Below the pieces are notes generated by a model that worked only from the letters and a program-made list of their open reading frames with translations, searched no databases and was not told the DNA's origin. A DNA stretch of 64,000 nt from Pseudovibrio flavus (GTDB lineage Bacteria > Pseudomonadota > Alphaproteobacteria > Rhizobiales > Stappiaceae): NCBI RefSeq assembly GCF_009711345.1, contig NZ_SMMA01000062.1:245189-309188 (forward strand), given 5' to 3'. The first letter of the stretch is position 1. Each line of letters begins with the position of its first letter. The position numbers were made by a program, and so were the translations under genes. This document shows positions 18,559-27,443 of the stretch, piece by piece.

Positions 18559-19206
18559 TCAGTCCTGCGCCACTGCACCTTTTGCGCCGCCTGTGCCATT
18601 TGCCAGAGAAACTTCTCTATAGTCTGCCAATCGGCTTGCAGCTCTGAGAAAATTTCGACCTGCCTGTCCAGCGAGCAGTGCAGCATGTATCACATTATCG
18701 CGGCCCAATGCCAAACTTAATTGGGCCGAATCAAGCAAGCGGACCACCGCCAATGGGTCCTCTTTGCCAAATCTCGAAGCGGCCACAGCCGCCAATTTAC
18801 GTACGCCATCGTCAGAGGCATCGGTTGCATGAACCAGAGCCAGGACCCGATCGCCCCTCAAGGCTGATTCCACTTTTGCGAAACCAGTAATCAAATCACC
18901 TGCCTTGCGACTGATGGACAGCGCGCCGGTAGCTGCGTGCTCCAGCATTTTATCTACTTGGTCGGCCAGACCGATCTCAGCGTGTACCTGCTCCTTAAAG
19001 CCTCGGTTGAAGACGCGCTTTTTTACAGCTTCCTCAACCTTCGACCGGGTCGCTTTGACCCATACTCCGCGACCTGGGAGTACATTTTTGATGTCGGCAA
19101 CAACAACCCCGTCGGGTGACACGACGAAACGAAGCAGCTCCGATACAGGCAAAACTTCCCGTGTCACGGCACAGGTTCGCTCTGTTATCTCGTTTTTCTT
19201 CGCCAC
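18559..19206 (-). CDS. ylxR: YlxR (DUF448) / L7Ae-like RNA-binding protein
   Basis: 215 residues starting with GTG at 19206. The N-terminal 80 residues are a YlxR domain ([36 protein letters not shown]). The second half resembles an L7Ae/L30e fold ([20 protein letters not shown]). This two-domain form is standard between nusA and infB in alphaproteobacteria. The domains suggest RNA binding, with a likely role in ribosome assembly or transcription regulation. An AGGAGG lies about 35 bases upstream without a usual start codon nearby, so the true start is not certain. Confidence 0.88.
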   Translation of the reverse strand: MAKKNEITERTCAVTREVLPVSELLRFVVSPDGVVVADIKNVLPGRGVWVKATRSKVEEAVKKRVFNRGFKEQVHAEIGLADQVDKMLEHAATGALSISRKAGDLITGFAKVESALRGDRVLALVHATDASDDGVRKLAAVAASRFGKEDPLAVVRLLDSAQLSLALGRDNVIHAALLAGQAGRNFLRAASRLADYREVSLANGTGGAKGAVAQD

Positions 19207-19294
19207 TTCAGTGTACCCTATAAAAGCCGGTGTTGTCCTCCTTATTCCAATCAGGTGGCCTGTGCCATGAAAGGGGCAAAACCACCCAAAACCG

Positions 19295-19314
19295 GGGAGC
19301 GGAGGACCGCTCCC
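19295..19314 (-). other. Hairpin in the nusA-ylxR spacer
   Basis: An eight-base-pair perfect stem (GGGAGCGG / CCGCTCCC) with a four-base loop lies about 20 bases after nusA; on the minus strand it is followed only by CGGTTTTG. It could be a weak terminator or a processing site that tunes nusA against infB. Confidence 0.45.
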
Positions 19315-19335
19315 ACCAATTCCTTGTCCGAAACC

Positions 19336-21021
19336 TTAGTTCTCGGAGACTGCCCCGTCTTTTGCACCGTTGTCTTGCTCGAATTCGACGGCGTCGTCAA
19401 CAGCCACTTCTTCAGCTTCCGAGAATTCGCCCTCTTCAGGAGCGATTTCTTCCTCGGTTTCCTGAATAAGGTCTTCAGGGGAGATCCAGCCCGCTGCAAC
19501 ACGAGCGGACATTACAATATTTTCAGCATCTGCGCGGGAGAGGTTGAAGCCGGTGAGCGCGCCATCGACGCGAACCACTTCACCCTTTTTGCGCTCGGTC
19601 CAACCAATGAGATCGTCAGCGGAGCAACCAGCAAGATCTTCGATGTTCTTCACATCGTCCTTGCCAAGCGCAACGAGCATCGCAGAGGTCAGACCAGCGA
19701 TCTCGAGCAGTTCATCAGAAACGCCCAGTTCGCGGCGCTGTTCAGCAAGTTCCGCTTCGATTTCTTCAAGGTGCTCACGAGCACGTGCCTGAATTTCAGC
19801 AGCGGTATCATCGTCGAAGCCGTCGATGGAAGCGATTTCTTCTGCATCAACGTAGGCAACTTCCTCAACAGAGGTGAAGCCTTCGGATGCCAGAAGCTGG
19901 GAAACCATCTCGTCAACGTTGAGGGTCTGCTGGAAGAGGTCAGAACGGATCTGGAACTCTTTCTGACGACGCTCGGATTCTTCTGCCTCGGTCATGATGT
20001 CTATGCCCCAACCGGTGAGCTGGGAAGCAAGACGAACGTTCTGACCACGACGACCGATTGCCAGAGACAGCTGATCGTTAGGAACAACAACTTCGATGCG
20101 CTCGGATTCGTCGTCCAGAACAACCTTAGCCACTTCAGCTGGCTGCAGTGCGTTCACGATGAAGGTCGCAGCATCGTCATTCCAAGGAATGATGTCGATC
20201 TTTTCGCCCTGAAGCTCGCCAACAACTGCCTGAACACGGGAACCACGCATACCAACACACGCGCCAACCGGATCGATGGAGCTGTCTTTGGAAAGAACAG
20301 CGATTTTAGCGCGGGAGCCCGGATCGCGAGCAACTGCTTTGATTTCGATTACGCCATCATAGATTTCTGGCACTTCCTGCTGGAAGAGTTTTGCCATGAA
20401 CTGCGGATGGGTACGGGACAGGAAGACCTGCGGGCCACGCTGCTCGCGGCGAACGTCGAAGACGTAGGCGCGAATGCGGTCACCATTGCGGAATACTTCA
20501 CGCGGGATCAGCTCATCACGGCGAACAACTGCTTCGCCACGACCTACGTCGATCACTACGTTACCGTATTCAACGCGCTTCACGACGCCGTTGATGATTT
20601 CGCCGATGCGGTCTTTAAATTCGTCGTACTGGCGATCACGCTCAGCTTCACGCACTTTCTGTACGATTACCTGCTTTGCGGACTGCGCAGCAATGCGGCC
20701 GAAGTCTAGCGGTGGCAGCGGATCAGCGATGAAGTCGCCAAGCTGCGCTTCCGGGTTGCGGGATTTTGCATCCTGCAGGGAAATTTCAGTAGAAACGTTT
20801 TCGACTACATCAACAACGAGAAGCAGACGCTGCAGGCGGATCTCACCGGTTTTCGGATTGATCTCGGCGCGGATCTCGGTCTCGGTACCGTAACGCGATC
20901 TTGCAGCCTTCTGAATAGCATCTTCGAGAGCCGCAATTACAATGGTGCGATCAATCGACTTTTCCCGTGCAACTGCATCAGCGATCTGCAGCAGCTCCAG
21001 TCGGTTTGCGCTGATGGCCAT
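19336..21021 (-). CDS. nusA: Transcription termination/antitermination protein NusA
   Basis: 561 residues. The N-terminal RNA polymerase-binding domain (about 1-130) is followed by S1 (GEIINGVVKRVEYGNVVIDV), two KH domains (PVGACVGMRGSRVQAVVGEL and LAIGRRGQNVRLASQLTGW) and two C-terminal helix-hairpin-helix acidic repeats, ending in a Glu/Asp-rich tail. NusA controls pausing, Rho-independent termination and rRNA antitermination. It lies 100 bases after rimP and heads the nusA-ylxR-infB-rbfA-truB series. The acidic C-terminal repeats match the autoinhibitory/alpha-CTD-binding region of proteobacterial NusA. Confidence 0.97.
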   Translation of the reverse strand: MAISANRLELLQIADAVAREKSIDRTIVIAALEDAIQKAARSRYGTETEIRAEINPKTGEIRLQRLLLVVDVVENVSTEISLQDAKSRNPEAQLGDFIADPLPPLDFGRIAAQSAKQVIVQKVREAERDRQYDEFKDRIGEIINGVVKRVEYGNVVIDVGRGEAVVRRDELIPREVFRNGDRIRAYVFDVRREQRGPQVFLSRTHPQFMAKLFQQEVPEIYDGVIEIKAVARDPGSRAKIAVLSKDSSIDPVGACVGMRGSRVQAVVGELQGEKIDIIPWNDDAATFIVNALQPAEVAKVVLDDESERIEVVVPNDQLSLAIGRRGQNVRLASQLTGWGIDIMTEAEESERRQKEFQIRSDLFQQTLNVDEMVSQLLASEGFTSVEEVAYVDAEEIASIDGFDDDTAAEIQARAREHLEEIEAELAEQRRELGVSDELLEIAGLTSAMLVALGKDDVKNIEDLAGCSADDLIGWTERKKGEVVRVDGALTGFNLSRADAENIVMSARVAAGWISPEDLIQETEEEIAPEEGEFSEAEEVAVDDAVEFEQDNGAKDGAVSEN

Positions 21022-21121
21022 GTCTCGTCCACTCCTTACGCGCCAATTTCCCGTTTCGAATTGGCGTCTGACATATCTACTCGGATCGAAAAGCGGGCGC
21101 CAAACAGGCGCCCTCTAACGA

Positions 21122-21712
21122 TCAATGGTTATAGTAATCAGGGTCTACCTCTTCACCCCGTGCGGCTTTTGCCGCTTTATCTGCTTTCAGGGCTGCGTCG
21201 ATCAGCTCATCTGTCAATATCAGACGGGCATCACCAATTTCTTTAAGAGGCAGCTCTGCAGTGTCCGGCTCACCTGCTGGAACGTCGGTCATCTTCAATG
21301 AAACCAGACCGTCATTCATGGCAGTAATGAAACCGCGGAAACGTTTACGACCACCCTGCTGCGGCAGTGTCATCTCGATCTTTACAAGATGACCAACCCA
21401 ACGTTCGAAGTCGCTGGCACGAACCATTGGACGATCAATACCCGGGGACGAAACTTCCAGATGGTAAGCACCGCTGATCGGATCATCAACGTCCAGCGCA
21501 GGGGAAACAGCGTGGCTAATTTCCTCACAGCCCTCAATGTGCATAGTACCGTCTGGCAGCTCAGCCATAATCTGAAGCGTACACCCGTTGTTTCCGGTGA
21601 TGCGGATACGAACCAAACGGTAACCAAGGTCTTCGATGACCGGTTCTACAATTGCTGCCACACGAGCCTCAAGCCCATGTTCTTTTACAATTCTTGGATC
21701 GCTCTCGCTCAC
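21122..21712 (-). CDS. rimP: Ribosome maturation factor RimP
   Basis: 196 residues from GTG 21712. I prefer this over the TTG at 21718 because AGAAGG sits six bases before the GTG but directly touches the TTG. Two family domains are clear: EPVIEDLGYRLVRIRI and DDPISGAYHLEVSSPGIDRP, then the SH3-like C-terminal domain (FRGFITAMNDGLVSLKM). A short Lys/Ala/Glu tail follows. RimP acts early in 30S assembly. It is the first gene after the trmB terminator, so a promoter for the nusA operon must lie in 21713-21808, though I cannot pick it with confidence. Confidence 0.95.
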   Translation of the reverse strand: MSESDPRIVKEHGLEARVAAIVEPVIEDLGYRLVRIRITGNNGCTLQIMAELPDGTMHIEGCEEISHAVSPALDVDDPISGAYHLEVSSPGIDRPMVRASDFERWVGHLVKIEMTLPQQGGRKRFRGFITAMNDGLVSLKMTDVPAGEPDTAELPLKEIGDARLILTDELIDAALKADKAAKAARGEEVDPDYYNH

Positions 21713-21808
21713 GTTCAACCTTCTTCTGTCGTCCGGCTACTTTAGAAATAGCCTTGTCATTTTCCTTTTTGGTCGGGCATTTACTGGCCAAACCATGGCC
21801 CAAGAAAC

Positions 21809-21840
21809 AAAAAAGAGCGGGTCCTTTCGGTGCCCACTCT
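21809..21840 (-). terminator. Rho-independent terminator after trmB
   Basis: On the minus strand AGAGTGGG pairs with CCCGCTCT (one G-U pair), enclosing CC-GAAA-GG with a stable GNRA loop, and six T follow. It closes the metK-trmB transcript and separates it from rimP. Confidence 0.88.
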
Positions 21841-21960
21841 CCGATTGCTCTTCATGAGCCGATAGAGAACTCTTGCGCGCAATATAGTCATTTACCAGAG
21901 CTATGCAATAAAAAAACAGAGCTCCGGCAAACAAAAGCCGCAGTACGTACTCAACAACTC

Positions 21961-22647
21961 TTAGACGCGAAGAAAAGTCAAATAACGGCCAATACGACCT
22001 TCTCTGTGCGCCTTCGCCTCATAGCGTGTGCCCGGCCAACCTTCCCAAGGAGTACGCCAATCGCTTGCGCATTCAGCAGTCCATTCGAAGTTGGCGTGGT
22101 CGCGGCAATGGCCGAGGGTCCAATCAACGTAGGTGTCGATATCACTTGCCCACCGGAACTGAGCACCCGGTTTCAGGACACGAGCGATGCGATCCAGATT
22201 GACCGGATTGATAAAGCGGCGCTTCCAGTGCTTTTTCTTCGGCCACGGATCAGGATAGAGCTGATAGACCATGTCCACGGAGCCTTCAGGCATCCAATCG
22301 AGCAGCTTGATCGCGTCATCCTGAAACAGCCGAACGTTCTCCAAGCCTTCTTCGTCCAATGTGCCAACGGCTTTCGCCATACCACTTTGGAACGGCTCCA
22401 CACCAATAAACCCGATATCAGGATTGGTGCGGGCGCGATGCATCAAATGCTCGGAACCACCAAAGCCAATTTCAAGACAGATGGAAGAGACAGGTTTGCC
22501 AAACAATTCAGCAAGGGTTGCTGGTGCTGGCTTGGTGATGTCTACCGACACGGTCGGCAAGAAGTCGTTCATCAAGTTGATCTGGCGCGATTTAAGCGGC
22601 TTGCCCACGCGGCGACCGAAGAATGAACCTGTGTAATGGTCTACCAT
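21961..22647 (-). CDS. trmB: tRNA (guanine(46)-N7)-methyltransferase
   Basis: 228 residues from ATG 22647 (MVDHYTGSFFGRRVGK). Longer starts at 22683 or 22767 run through a perfect hairpin and into metK and are less likely. The Rossmann motif LEIGFGGSEHL binds SAM. The TrmB signature YPDPWPKKKHWKRRFI and the C-terminal GTRYEAKAHREGR are intact. The enzyme makes m7G46 in the variable loop of tRNAs. It lies about 60 bases after metK, its SAM supplier, and is followed by a strong terminator. Confidence 0.94.
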   Translation of the reverse strand: MVDHYTGSFFGRRVGKPLKSRQINLMNDFLPTVSVDITKPAPATLAELFGKPVSSICLEIGFGGSEHLMHRARTNPDIGFIGVEPFQSGMAKAVGTLDEEGLENVRLFQDDAIKLLDWMPEGSVDMVYQLYPDPWPKKKHWKRRFINPVNLDRIARVLKPGAQFRWASDIDTYVDWTLGHCRDHANFEWTAECASDWRTPWEGWPGTRYEAKAHREGRIGRYLTFLRV

Positions 22648-22658
22648 GATAATCGTCG

Positions 22659-22681
22659 GGCCGGAGGCGTTACCTCCGGCC
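22659..22681 (-). other. Perfect hairpin between metK and trmB
   Basis: A nine-base-pair stem GGCCGGAGG / CCTCCGGCC with a CGTTA loop. The minus strand has no T-run after it. It ends 11 bases before the preferred trmB start and contains a GGAGG that it would sequester, so it could limit trmB translation or mark the metK 3' end. Confidence 0.55.
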
Positions 22682-22706
22682 ATTTCTTGTTTGTTGTTAT
22701 TCGAGA

Positions 22707-23891
22707 TTAGGCGAATTCTTTGGCCAGAAGATCTCTGAGGCCATGCACCAGATCGACCTTCTCCCAAGAGAAGCCACCATCTACAGTCGCTTCGCGGCCA
22801 AAGTGGCCGTAAGCAGAGGTGCGCTCGTAAATTGGCTTGTTCAGACCGAGGTGCTCACGAATGCCACGCGGTGTCAAAGACATGATCTCGCGAACTGCGC
22901 CTTCGATTGCACTGTTGGAAACCTTACCGGTGCCGTGAGTGTCAATGAAGATCGACTGCGGATCAGGGATACCGATGGCGTAAGACAGCTGAATGGTGCA
23001 GCGATCTGCAAGATCAGCAGCAACAACGTTTTTCGCCAGATAGCGCGCAGCGTAAGCTGCAGAGCGGTCAACCTTGGTCGGGTCTTTACCGGAGAATGCA
23101 CCGCCACCGTGAGGGGCAGCACCGCCGTAGGTGTCCACGATGATCTTACGGCCAGTCAGACCGCAGTCGCCATCAGGACCACCGATTACGAACTTGCCGG
23201 TTGGGTTGATGTGCCAGATGGTTTCGTCAGAAATCCACTCAGCAGGAAGGGCTGCGCGAATGTATGGCTCAACAACTGCACGAACATCGTCAGAGGTCAT
23301 GGTCTCATCAAGGTGCTGTGTAGACAGCACGATGGAGGTCACACCAACTGGCTTACCATCGCGGTAACGAACGGAAACCTGACTCTTTGCATCCGGGCCA
23401 AGCGTTGGCTCGTTACCGGATTTGCGAGCATCTGCAAGCAAACGCAGGATTTTGTGAGAGTACAGGATTGGAGCTGGCATAAGCTCAGGGGTTTCGCGGC
23501 ATGCGTAACCGAACATGATGCCCTGATCGCCTGCGCCTTCATCTTTGCTCTGCGATGCGTCTACGCCCTGTGCGATATGAGCGGACTGTTCATGCAGCAG
23601 TACATCGATGTCCACGTTCTGCCAGTGGAAGCCTTCCTGCTCATAGCCGATGTCTTTGATGGCCATGCGAGCAGTGTGGGCAAGAAACTCTTTGGTAAGA
23701 GAGGCTGGGCCGCGTGTCTCACCAGCAATAACCAGTTTATTGGTGGTTGCCAGCGTTTCACAGGCTACACGAGCCTCAGGCATTTCACGCAGAAATGCGT
23801 CAACGATAGCGTCAGATACGCGATCGCAAACCTTATCGGGGTGGCCTTCCGAGACCGACTCCGATGTAAAAACATAATCTTGACGAGCCAT
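22707..23891 (-). CDS. metK: S-adenosylmethionine synthase
   Basis: 394 residues. It forms SAM from methionine and ATP. The family blocks are complete: [20 protein letters not shown] with the metal/ATP residues, [10 protein letters not shown], and the P-loop-like [19 protein letters not shown]. Small alphaproteobacterial differences from E. coli are present, but nothing is missing. AGAAGGA precedes the ATG. The gene follows an XRE regulator and an 11-base-pair leader hairpin and precedes trmB. Confidence 0.97.
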   Translation of the reverse strand: MARQDYVFTSESVSEGHPDKVCDRVSDAIVDAFLREMPEARVACETLATTNKLVIAGETRGPASLTKEFLAHTARMAIKDIGYEQEGFHWQNVDIDVLLHEQSAHIAQGVDASQSKDEGAGDQGIMFGYACRETPELMPAPILYSHKILRLLADARKSGNEPTLGPDAKSQVSVRYRDGKPVGVTSIVLSTQHLDETMTSDDVRAVVEPYIRAALPAEWISDETIWHINPTGKFVIGGPDGDCGLTGRKIIVDTYGGAAPHGGGAFSGKDPTKVDRSAAYAARYLAKNVVAADLADRCTIQLSYAIGIPDPQSIFIDTHGTGKVSNSAIEGAVREIMSLTPRGIREHLGLNKPIYERTSAYGHFGREATVDGGFSWEKVDLVHGLRDLLAKEFA

Positions 23892-23924
23892 TGGCGAGCG
23901 TCCTTCTGGGAAGATAGAAACAAT

Positions 23925-23950
23925 TGAAGCGACGGGGTACCGCCGCTTCA
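23925..23950 (-). promoter_or_regulatory. Leader hairpin upstream of metK
   Basis: In the minus-strand RNA an 11-base-pair stem (TGAAGCGGCGG / CCGTCGCTTCA, one G-U pair) with a TACC loop lies about 35 bases before the metK start. The odd pair is allowed only in this strand, so it belongs to the metK transcript. It could be the terminator of the XRE gene or a leader control element. It does not match the SAM-II or SAM/SAH riboswitch cores I know. Confidence 0.5.
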
Positions 23951-24017
23951 GGTCTCATCAACCAATCTTTGGAAGAAACGTCAAGCCCATAATTTAATGG
24001 CTTGCGGTTTGCACAGA

Positions 24018-24425
24018 CTAGTCGTCCTCGCCAGCAACCGCTTTGACCAACTCGACAATTTTCTTACGCACCTTAGGATCTTCAATGCGAACAAAGGCTT
24101 TGTTCAATGCAAGACCATCGGTGGAGGACAGGAAATCCACTACGTAAGTGGTTTGAGGATTCTCACCAATGCCATGCGACTCTTCAGGCGTGCCAGGCGC
24201 ATCCTCAAAGAAAAAGGCTACAGGTACCTTGAGAAGTGTGGCGATATGCTGGAGCCGACTTGCACCAATGCGGTTGGTGCCCTTCTCGTATTTCTGAATC
24301 TGCTGGAACGTAATACCCAGGCCTTCGCCGAGCTTTTCCTGGCTCATTCCAAGCATCATTCGACGTAGCCGAACACGGCTACCAACATGCACATCAATGG
24401 GGTTTGGTGCTTTTTTGCTGGGCAT
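24018..24425 (-). CDS. XRE-family transcriptional regulator (PraR/PhrR-like)
   Basis: 135 residues. A helix-turn-helix spans about residues 15-70 (VRLRRMMLGMSQEKLGEGLG, QQIQKYEKGTNRIGASRL). The C-terminal 60 residues form the small domain shared by rhizobial PraR/PhrR-type regulators. It is conserved next to metK and lnt in many alphaproteobacteria. In rhizobia such proteins act in quorum sensing, biofilm and pH responses; that is family knowledge and the targets here are unknown. A 14-base palindrome at 24452-24465, just upstream, is a candidate autoregulatory operator. Confidence 0.87.
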   Translation of the reverse strand: MPSKKAPNPIDVHVGSRVRLRRMMLGMSQEKLGEGLGITFQQIQKYEKGTNRIGASRLQHIATLLKVPVAFFFEDAPGTPEESHGIGENPQTTYVVDFLSSTDGLALNKAFVRIEDPKVRKKIVELVKAVAGEDD

Positions 24426-24451
24426 TACAAAGGCCCTCTTCTTTCATCTTT

Positions 24452-24465
24452 ACGGCCGAGGCCGT
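24452..24465. promoter_or_regulatory. Palindrome upstream of the XRE gene (candidate operator)
   Basis: ACGGCC-GA-GGCCGT: two perfect six-base half-sites with a two-base spacer, centred about 33 bases upstream of the XRE start codon. Position and symmetry fit a dimeric regulator site. Binding is inference. Confidence 0.35.
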
Positions 24466-24612
24466 TGTTGGGTTTCTTGCCGAAGCTCTCTTTGCGGAGC
24501 ATTTATTATTATTAGTTGCGCTGTTACGGCCCTAGCAGCCCCTTTTCGCTTTTGGCGCGAATAAGAGACCGACCTCACGCACGTACATGTTGACGATATT
24601 TCGGGCTTCTCG

Positions 24613-26226
24613 TCAATCTCTACGAGTAGGTAACAAGCCCCCTAGTACCAATAGGAGACAAATTATCGTGAGAATAAGCCCCCCAAAAATGGCATTACCT
24701 AGGCGAGAATAAGGGGTCGGCTCCAGTAGATTTGGCAGGTGTCCTTGAATAGATCCGGTTTCATTTACATCAATTTCTGCGAGTACCTTTCCTTTTGGAT
24801 CAATAATCGCCGAAATACCTGTATTCGCCGAACGGACGACAGGAATACCTTGCTCGACAGCTCTCATCCTTGCCTGCGCAAAGTGCTGGTAGGGACCAAA
24901 TGTTTCGCCGAACCATGCATCGTTTGTCACATTCGCAATAAAATCAGGGCGTTCTGATAACGGAAGGCGCGTATCGGTAAAAATCGCCTCATAGCAGATG
25001 AGCGGTTGCACGCTGAGACCATCGCCCCAATTAAGGGCTCGGTAACGATAGCCTGCTGTAAAATCCGACGGGGCTGGAACTAAACGTTCCACACCCAGAG
25101 ATTGCAGGAGGTTGCGGAATGGTAAATATTCGCCGAACGGAACAAGGTGAACTTTATCGTAAACGTCCAGCACCTCGCCTCGGTCATTTATCGCGTAAAC
25201 GCTATTATAAAAAAAATCTCCATCACTACGTCTTTCACCGCGAATCCCCCCTGTCAGGAGGATATTTCCGCCCCGAAGAACGTTACCGATCAGAGGTAGA
25301 GCGCCCGGCTCCTCCGTCAGCAAATACGGAAAAGCAGATTCAGGCCACACAACGACCGCAGGTTTTGCGGGATCAAGCTTTGCAAGAGCCTTGCTGGTAA
25401 GCTCCAGATAGTGTGGAAGCAGAAGGTCGCGATTTTTCGGCTGCCATTTCTCCGCCTGCGGAATATTGGGCTGAATGACCGTGACCTGCCACGGTGTAGG
25501 AGAAACTGTCAGCGCGGTATAGCGGTAGGCGCCTGCACCAAGACCAACAGCCAGCAGCAGCGCATAGCTTGCCAGCACCAGACCAGCCCGACGCCCACTT
25601 TGGCGCAAGAACGCCGCAGGAGCTGCAAAGACTAGCAGCACATAAAGGCTTAGGCCATAAACACCCAAGTAGGCTGATAGCTGGAGGAAGATGCTGTTTG
25701 CATCGGCAACATAACCCCATGCGTTCCAGGGAAAGCCTGTAAACAGGTGACCGCGCAGCCAATCCGCGCAGCTAAGCGCAACAGCAAATACCAGTACCCG
25801 CCGCGCTCCTGTACTCCAGAAAAGAGAAGCTAACGCGACAACCAATGCCGGAATAAGCGCAAGGCCTGCAGGCATCAAAGTGACCGCAAAAGGGATCATC
25901 CACGCATAGACATCCGCCTCCACCAAGAAGGCCTCCGCGATCCACCAAAGGCTTGCAGCAAAGAAGCCAAAGTGAAACCACCACGCGCTGGAGAAAAATC
26001 CCTTAAACCGCGCTCTTCTCTGGTGAGCCGTACCGGCGAACGCCCCATCGAGCACCCAAAGGAAGGACGGAAGGGTTAGCCAGAGAACCGGAAAGAACCC
26101 CACCGGAGGAAAGGCTAAAGCAGAAAGAGCACCCAGAAGGAAACAAAGTGCCCATCTGCGTGCTCCTGTATAGAGGAGGAATGGTTGCGCCCACTTATCT
26201 GCCAATGCCCGTGCTGCTACAACCAT
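24613..26226 (-). CDS. lnt: Apolipoprotein N-acyltransferase
   Basis: 537 residues from ATG 26226 (a TTG two codons earlier is possible). The N-terminal half has about seven membrane helices, followed by a periplasmic nitrilase-like domain from about residue 225 and a last C-terminal helix. The catalytic triad is visible: Glu in VVWPESAFPYL, Lys in YDKVHLVPFGEYLP and Cys in LICYEAIF. It adds the third acyl chain to the N-terminal Cys of lipoproteins in the inner membrane. Its place after corC, as in E. coli ybeX-lnt, is conserved. The stop lies 187 bases before the XRE gene. Confidence 0.95.
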   Translation of the reverse strand: MVVAARALADKWAQPFLLYTGARRWALCFLLGALSALAFPPVGFFPVLWLTLPSFLWVLDGAFAGTAHQRRARFKGFFSSAWWFHFGFFAASLWWIAEAFLVEADVYAWMIPFAVTLMPAGLALIPALVVALASLFWSTGARRVLVFAVALSCADWLRGHLFTGFPWNAWGYVADANSIFLQLSAYLGVYGLSLYVLLVFAAPAAFLRQSGRRAGLVLASYALLLAVGLGAGAYRYTALTVSPTPWQVTVIQPNIPQAEKWQPKNRDLLLPHYLELTSKALAKLDPAKPAVVVWPESAFPYLLTEEPGALPLIGNVLRGGNILLTGGIRGERRSDGDFFYNSVYAINDRGEVLDVYDKVHLVPFGEYLPFRNLLQSLGVERLVPAPSDFTAGYRYRALNWGDGLSVQPLICYEAIFTDTRLPLSERPDFIANVTNDAWFGETFGPYQHFAQARMRAVEQGIPVVRSANTGISAIIDPKGKVLAEIDVNETGSIQGHLPNLLEPTPYSRLGNAIFGGLILTIICLLLVLGGLLPTRRD

Positions 26227-26253
26227 GCCCAAATCTCAGCTCTAACTAGATGC

Positions 26254-27399
26254 CTATTCTGCGGCAGCCTCCGTGCGTTTGGTACGAAGGCGCGCACTGC
26301 CGGCCCTTTGATCAAAGCGGCGGCGATAAATGCGCAGGCGCTTGATGCGACGTGGGTCGGCGTCCAGAACTTCAAATTCATAGCCCGGTAGGCGCTTGTC
26401 AGCAATCAACTCACCGCGAACCGGTACCCTGTCTAGCAATGTAAAGAGCATTCCACCCAGAGTATCAACTTCCTCTGCGTGCTCACCCACACTAAAGTCT
26501 GTGCCAAGCTCTTCTTGCAGGTCTTCAATATCAACGCGAGGATCAGCTACCCAAACGCCATCGGCGACCTGAGAAACCATAGCCTCTTCGTCTTTATCGT
26601 GCTCGTCTTCGATGTCACCAACAACTGTTTCAACGATATCTTCCAGCGAGACCAAGCCATCGGTTCCGCCGTATTCGTCGATGACAAGCGCCATCTGAAC
26701 GCGGGTCACCTGCATTTGCTTCATCAGTTCAGAAGAAGACATGGATGGCGGCACGAAGTGAAGCGGGCGGATAAGGCCGGTCTGGCTTAGCGGGGTATCC
26801 AGATTAACGCGCGCAAGATCAGGCGTATCTTTATCGCCATTTTCTCCAGCACTGTCAGAAGTGGATTTATCCTGCTTGCGGCCTTTGAAAGACTTGTAAC
26901 CCGCCTGCTCGGCGAAATAGGCCATAAGGTCCTTGATGTGGACCATGCCGCGTGGATCGTCGAGGTTGTCGTGATAAACCGGCATACGAGAGTGGCCGGA
27001 TTCTTGGAACTTCTCCATCACAAGGCCGATGGAGGCAGTATCATCAACCGCCTGAATATCAGCCCGCGGGATCATAACGTCATCAACGCGAAGCTCGCGA
27101 AGCTGAAGGATGTTGGTCAAAAGTTCGCGTTCGGATGCGGTGAAGGCTGCATCAGCGCCCACATCTTTACGCGCAAGCTCGTCTTCAAGGTTGGCCCTGA
27201 GCGTGCCGGATGCCTTGCGGCGCATTCTTGCAAAAGGGTTGAGTGCGTTTTTCAGCCCAGCCCAAAGGCCAGGCTTTCTCTCCTGAGGCTCGCTCGTATC
27301 TTCGCCGAGCTTCTTGGAGGACGCTTCGCTACTCTCCGCTTTATCGTCTGCAACAGAAGCTTCGCTTGCTGCTGTACTTCGAGGTTCTGAACCAGTCAT
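26254..27399 (-). CDS. corC: CorC/HlyC-family protein with paired CBS domains (YbeX-like)
   Basis: 381 residues, no transmembrane DUF21 domain. An acidic, Ser-rich N-terminus (1-45) is followed by CBS1 (about 103-163, LRVDDVMIPRADIQAVD), a charged 30-residue insert (168-196), CBS2 (about 208-268, DEYGGTDGLVSLEDIVETVV) and a CorC_HlyC transporter-associated domain (280-365). CBS pairs bind adenine nucleotides. E. coli YbeX/CorC is linked to Mg/Co efflux and, with YbeY, to ribosome quality. The gene order phoH-ybeY-corC-lnt matches E. coli ybeZYX-lnt. Confidence 0.92.
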   Translation of the reverse strand: MTGSEPRSTAASEASVADDKAESSEASSKKLGEDTSEPQERKPGLWAGLKNALNPFARMRRKASGTLRANLEDELARKDVGADAAFTASERELLTNILQLRELRVDDVMIPRADIQAVDDTASIGLVMEKFQESGHSRMPVYHDNLDDPRGMVHIKDLMAYFAEQAGYKSFKGRKQDKSTSDSAGENGDKDTPDLARVNLDTPLSQTGLIRPLHFVPPSMSSSELMKQMQVTRVQMALVIDEYGGTDGLVSLEDIVETVVGDIEDEHDKDEEAMVSQVADGVWVADPRVDIEDLQEELGTDFSVGEHAEEVDTLGGMLFTLLDRVPVRGELIADKRLPGYEFEVLDADPRRIKRLRIYRRRFDQRAGSARLRTKRTEAAAE

Positions 27400-27443
27400 T
27401 TCTTTCTCTTAAATGGCGCACAGTTACGCTGTGCTGACCGCGA

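Noticed and set aside
15753..18647. 964-codon open frame on the plus strand opposite infB
   Set aside because: It is an antisense shadow: the Ala/Lys/Glu-rich coding bias of infB removes stops from the reverse frame. Composition (Cys/Thr/Leu-rich) is not protein-like and there is no conservation or start site.
19255..20709. 484-codon plus-strand frame opposite nusA, and a similar 394-codon frame at 22743-23927 opposite metK
   Set aside because: Both mirror highly conserved genes on the minus strand and carry no motifs.
23892..24017. SAM riboswitch in the metK leader
   Set aside because: I compared the leader with the SAM-II and SAM/SAH core sequences I remember and found no match; only a hairpin is supported.
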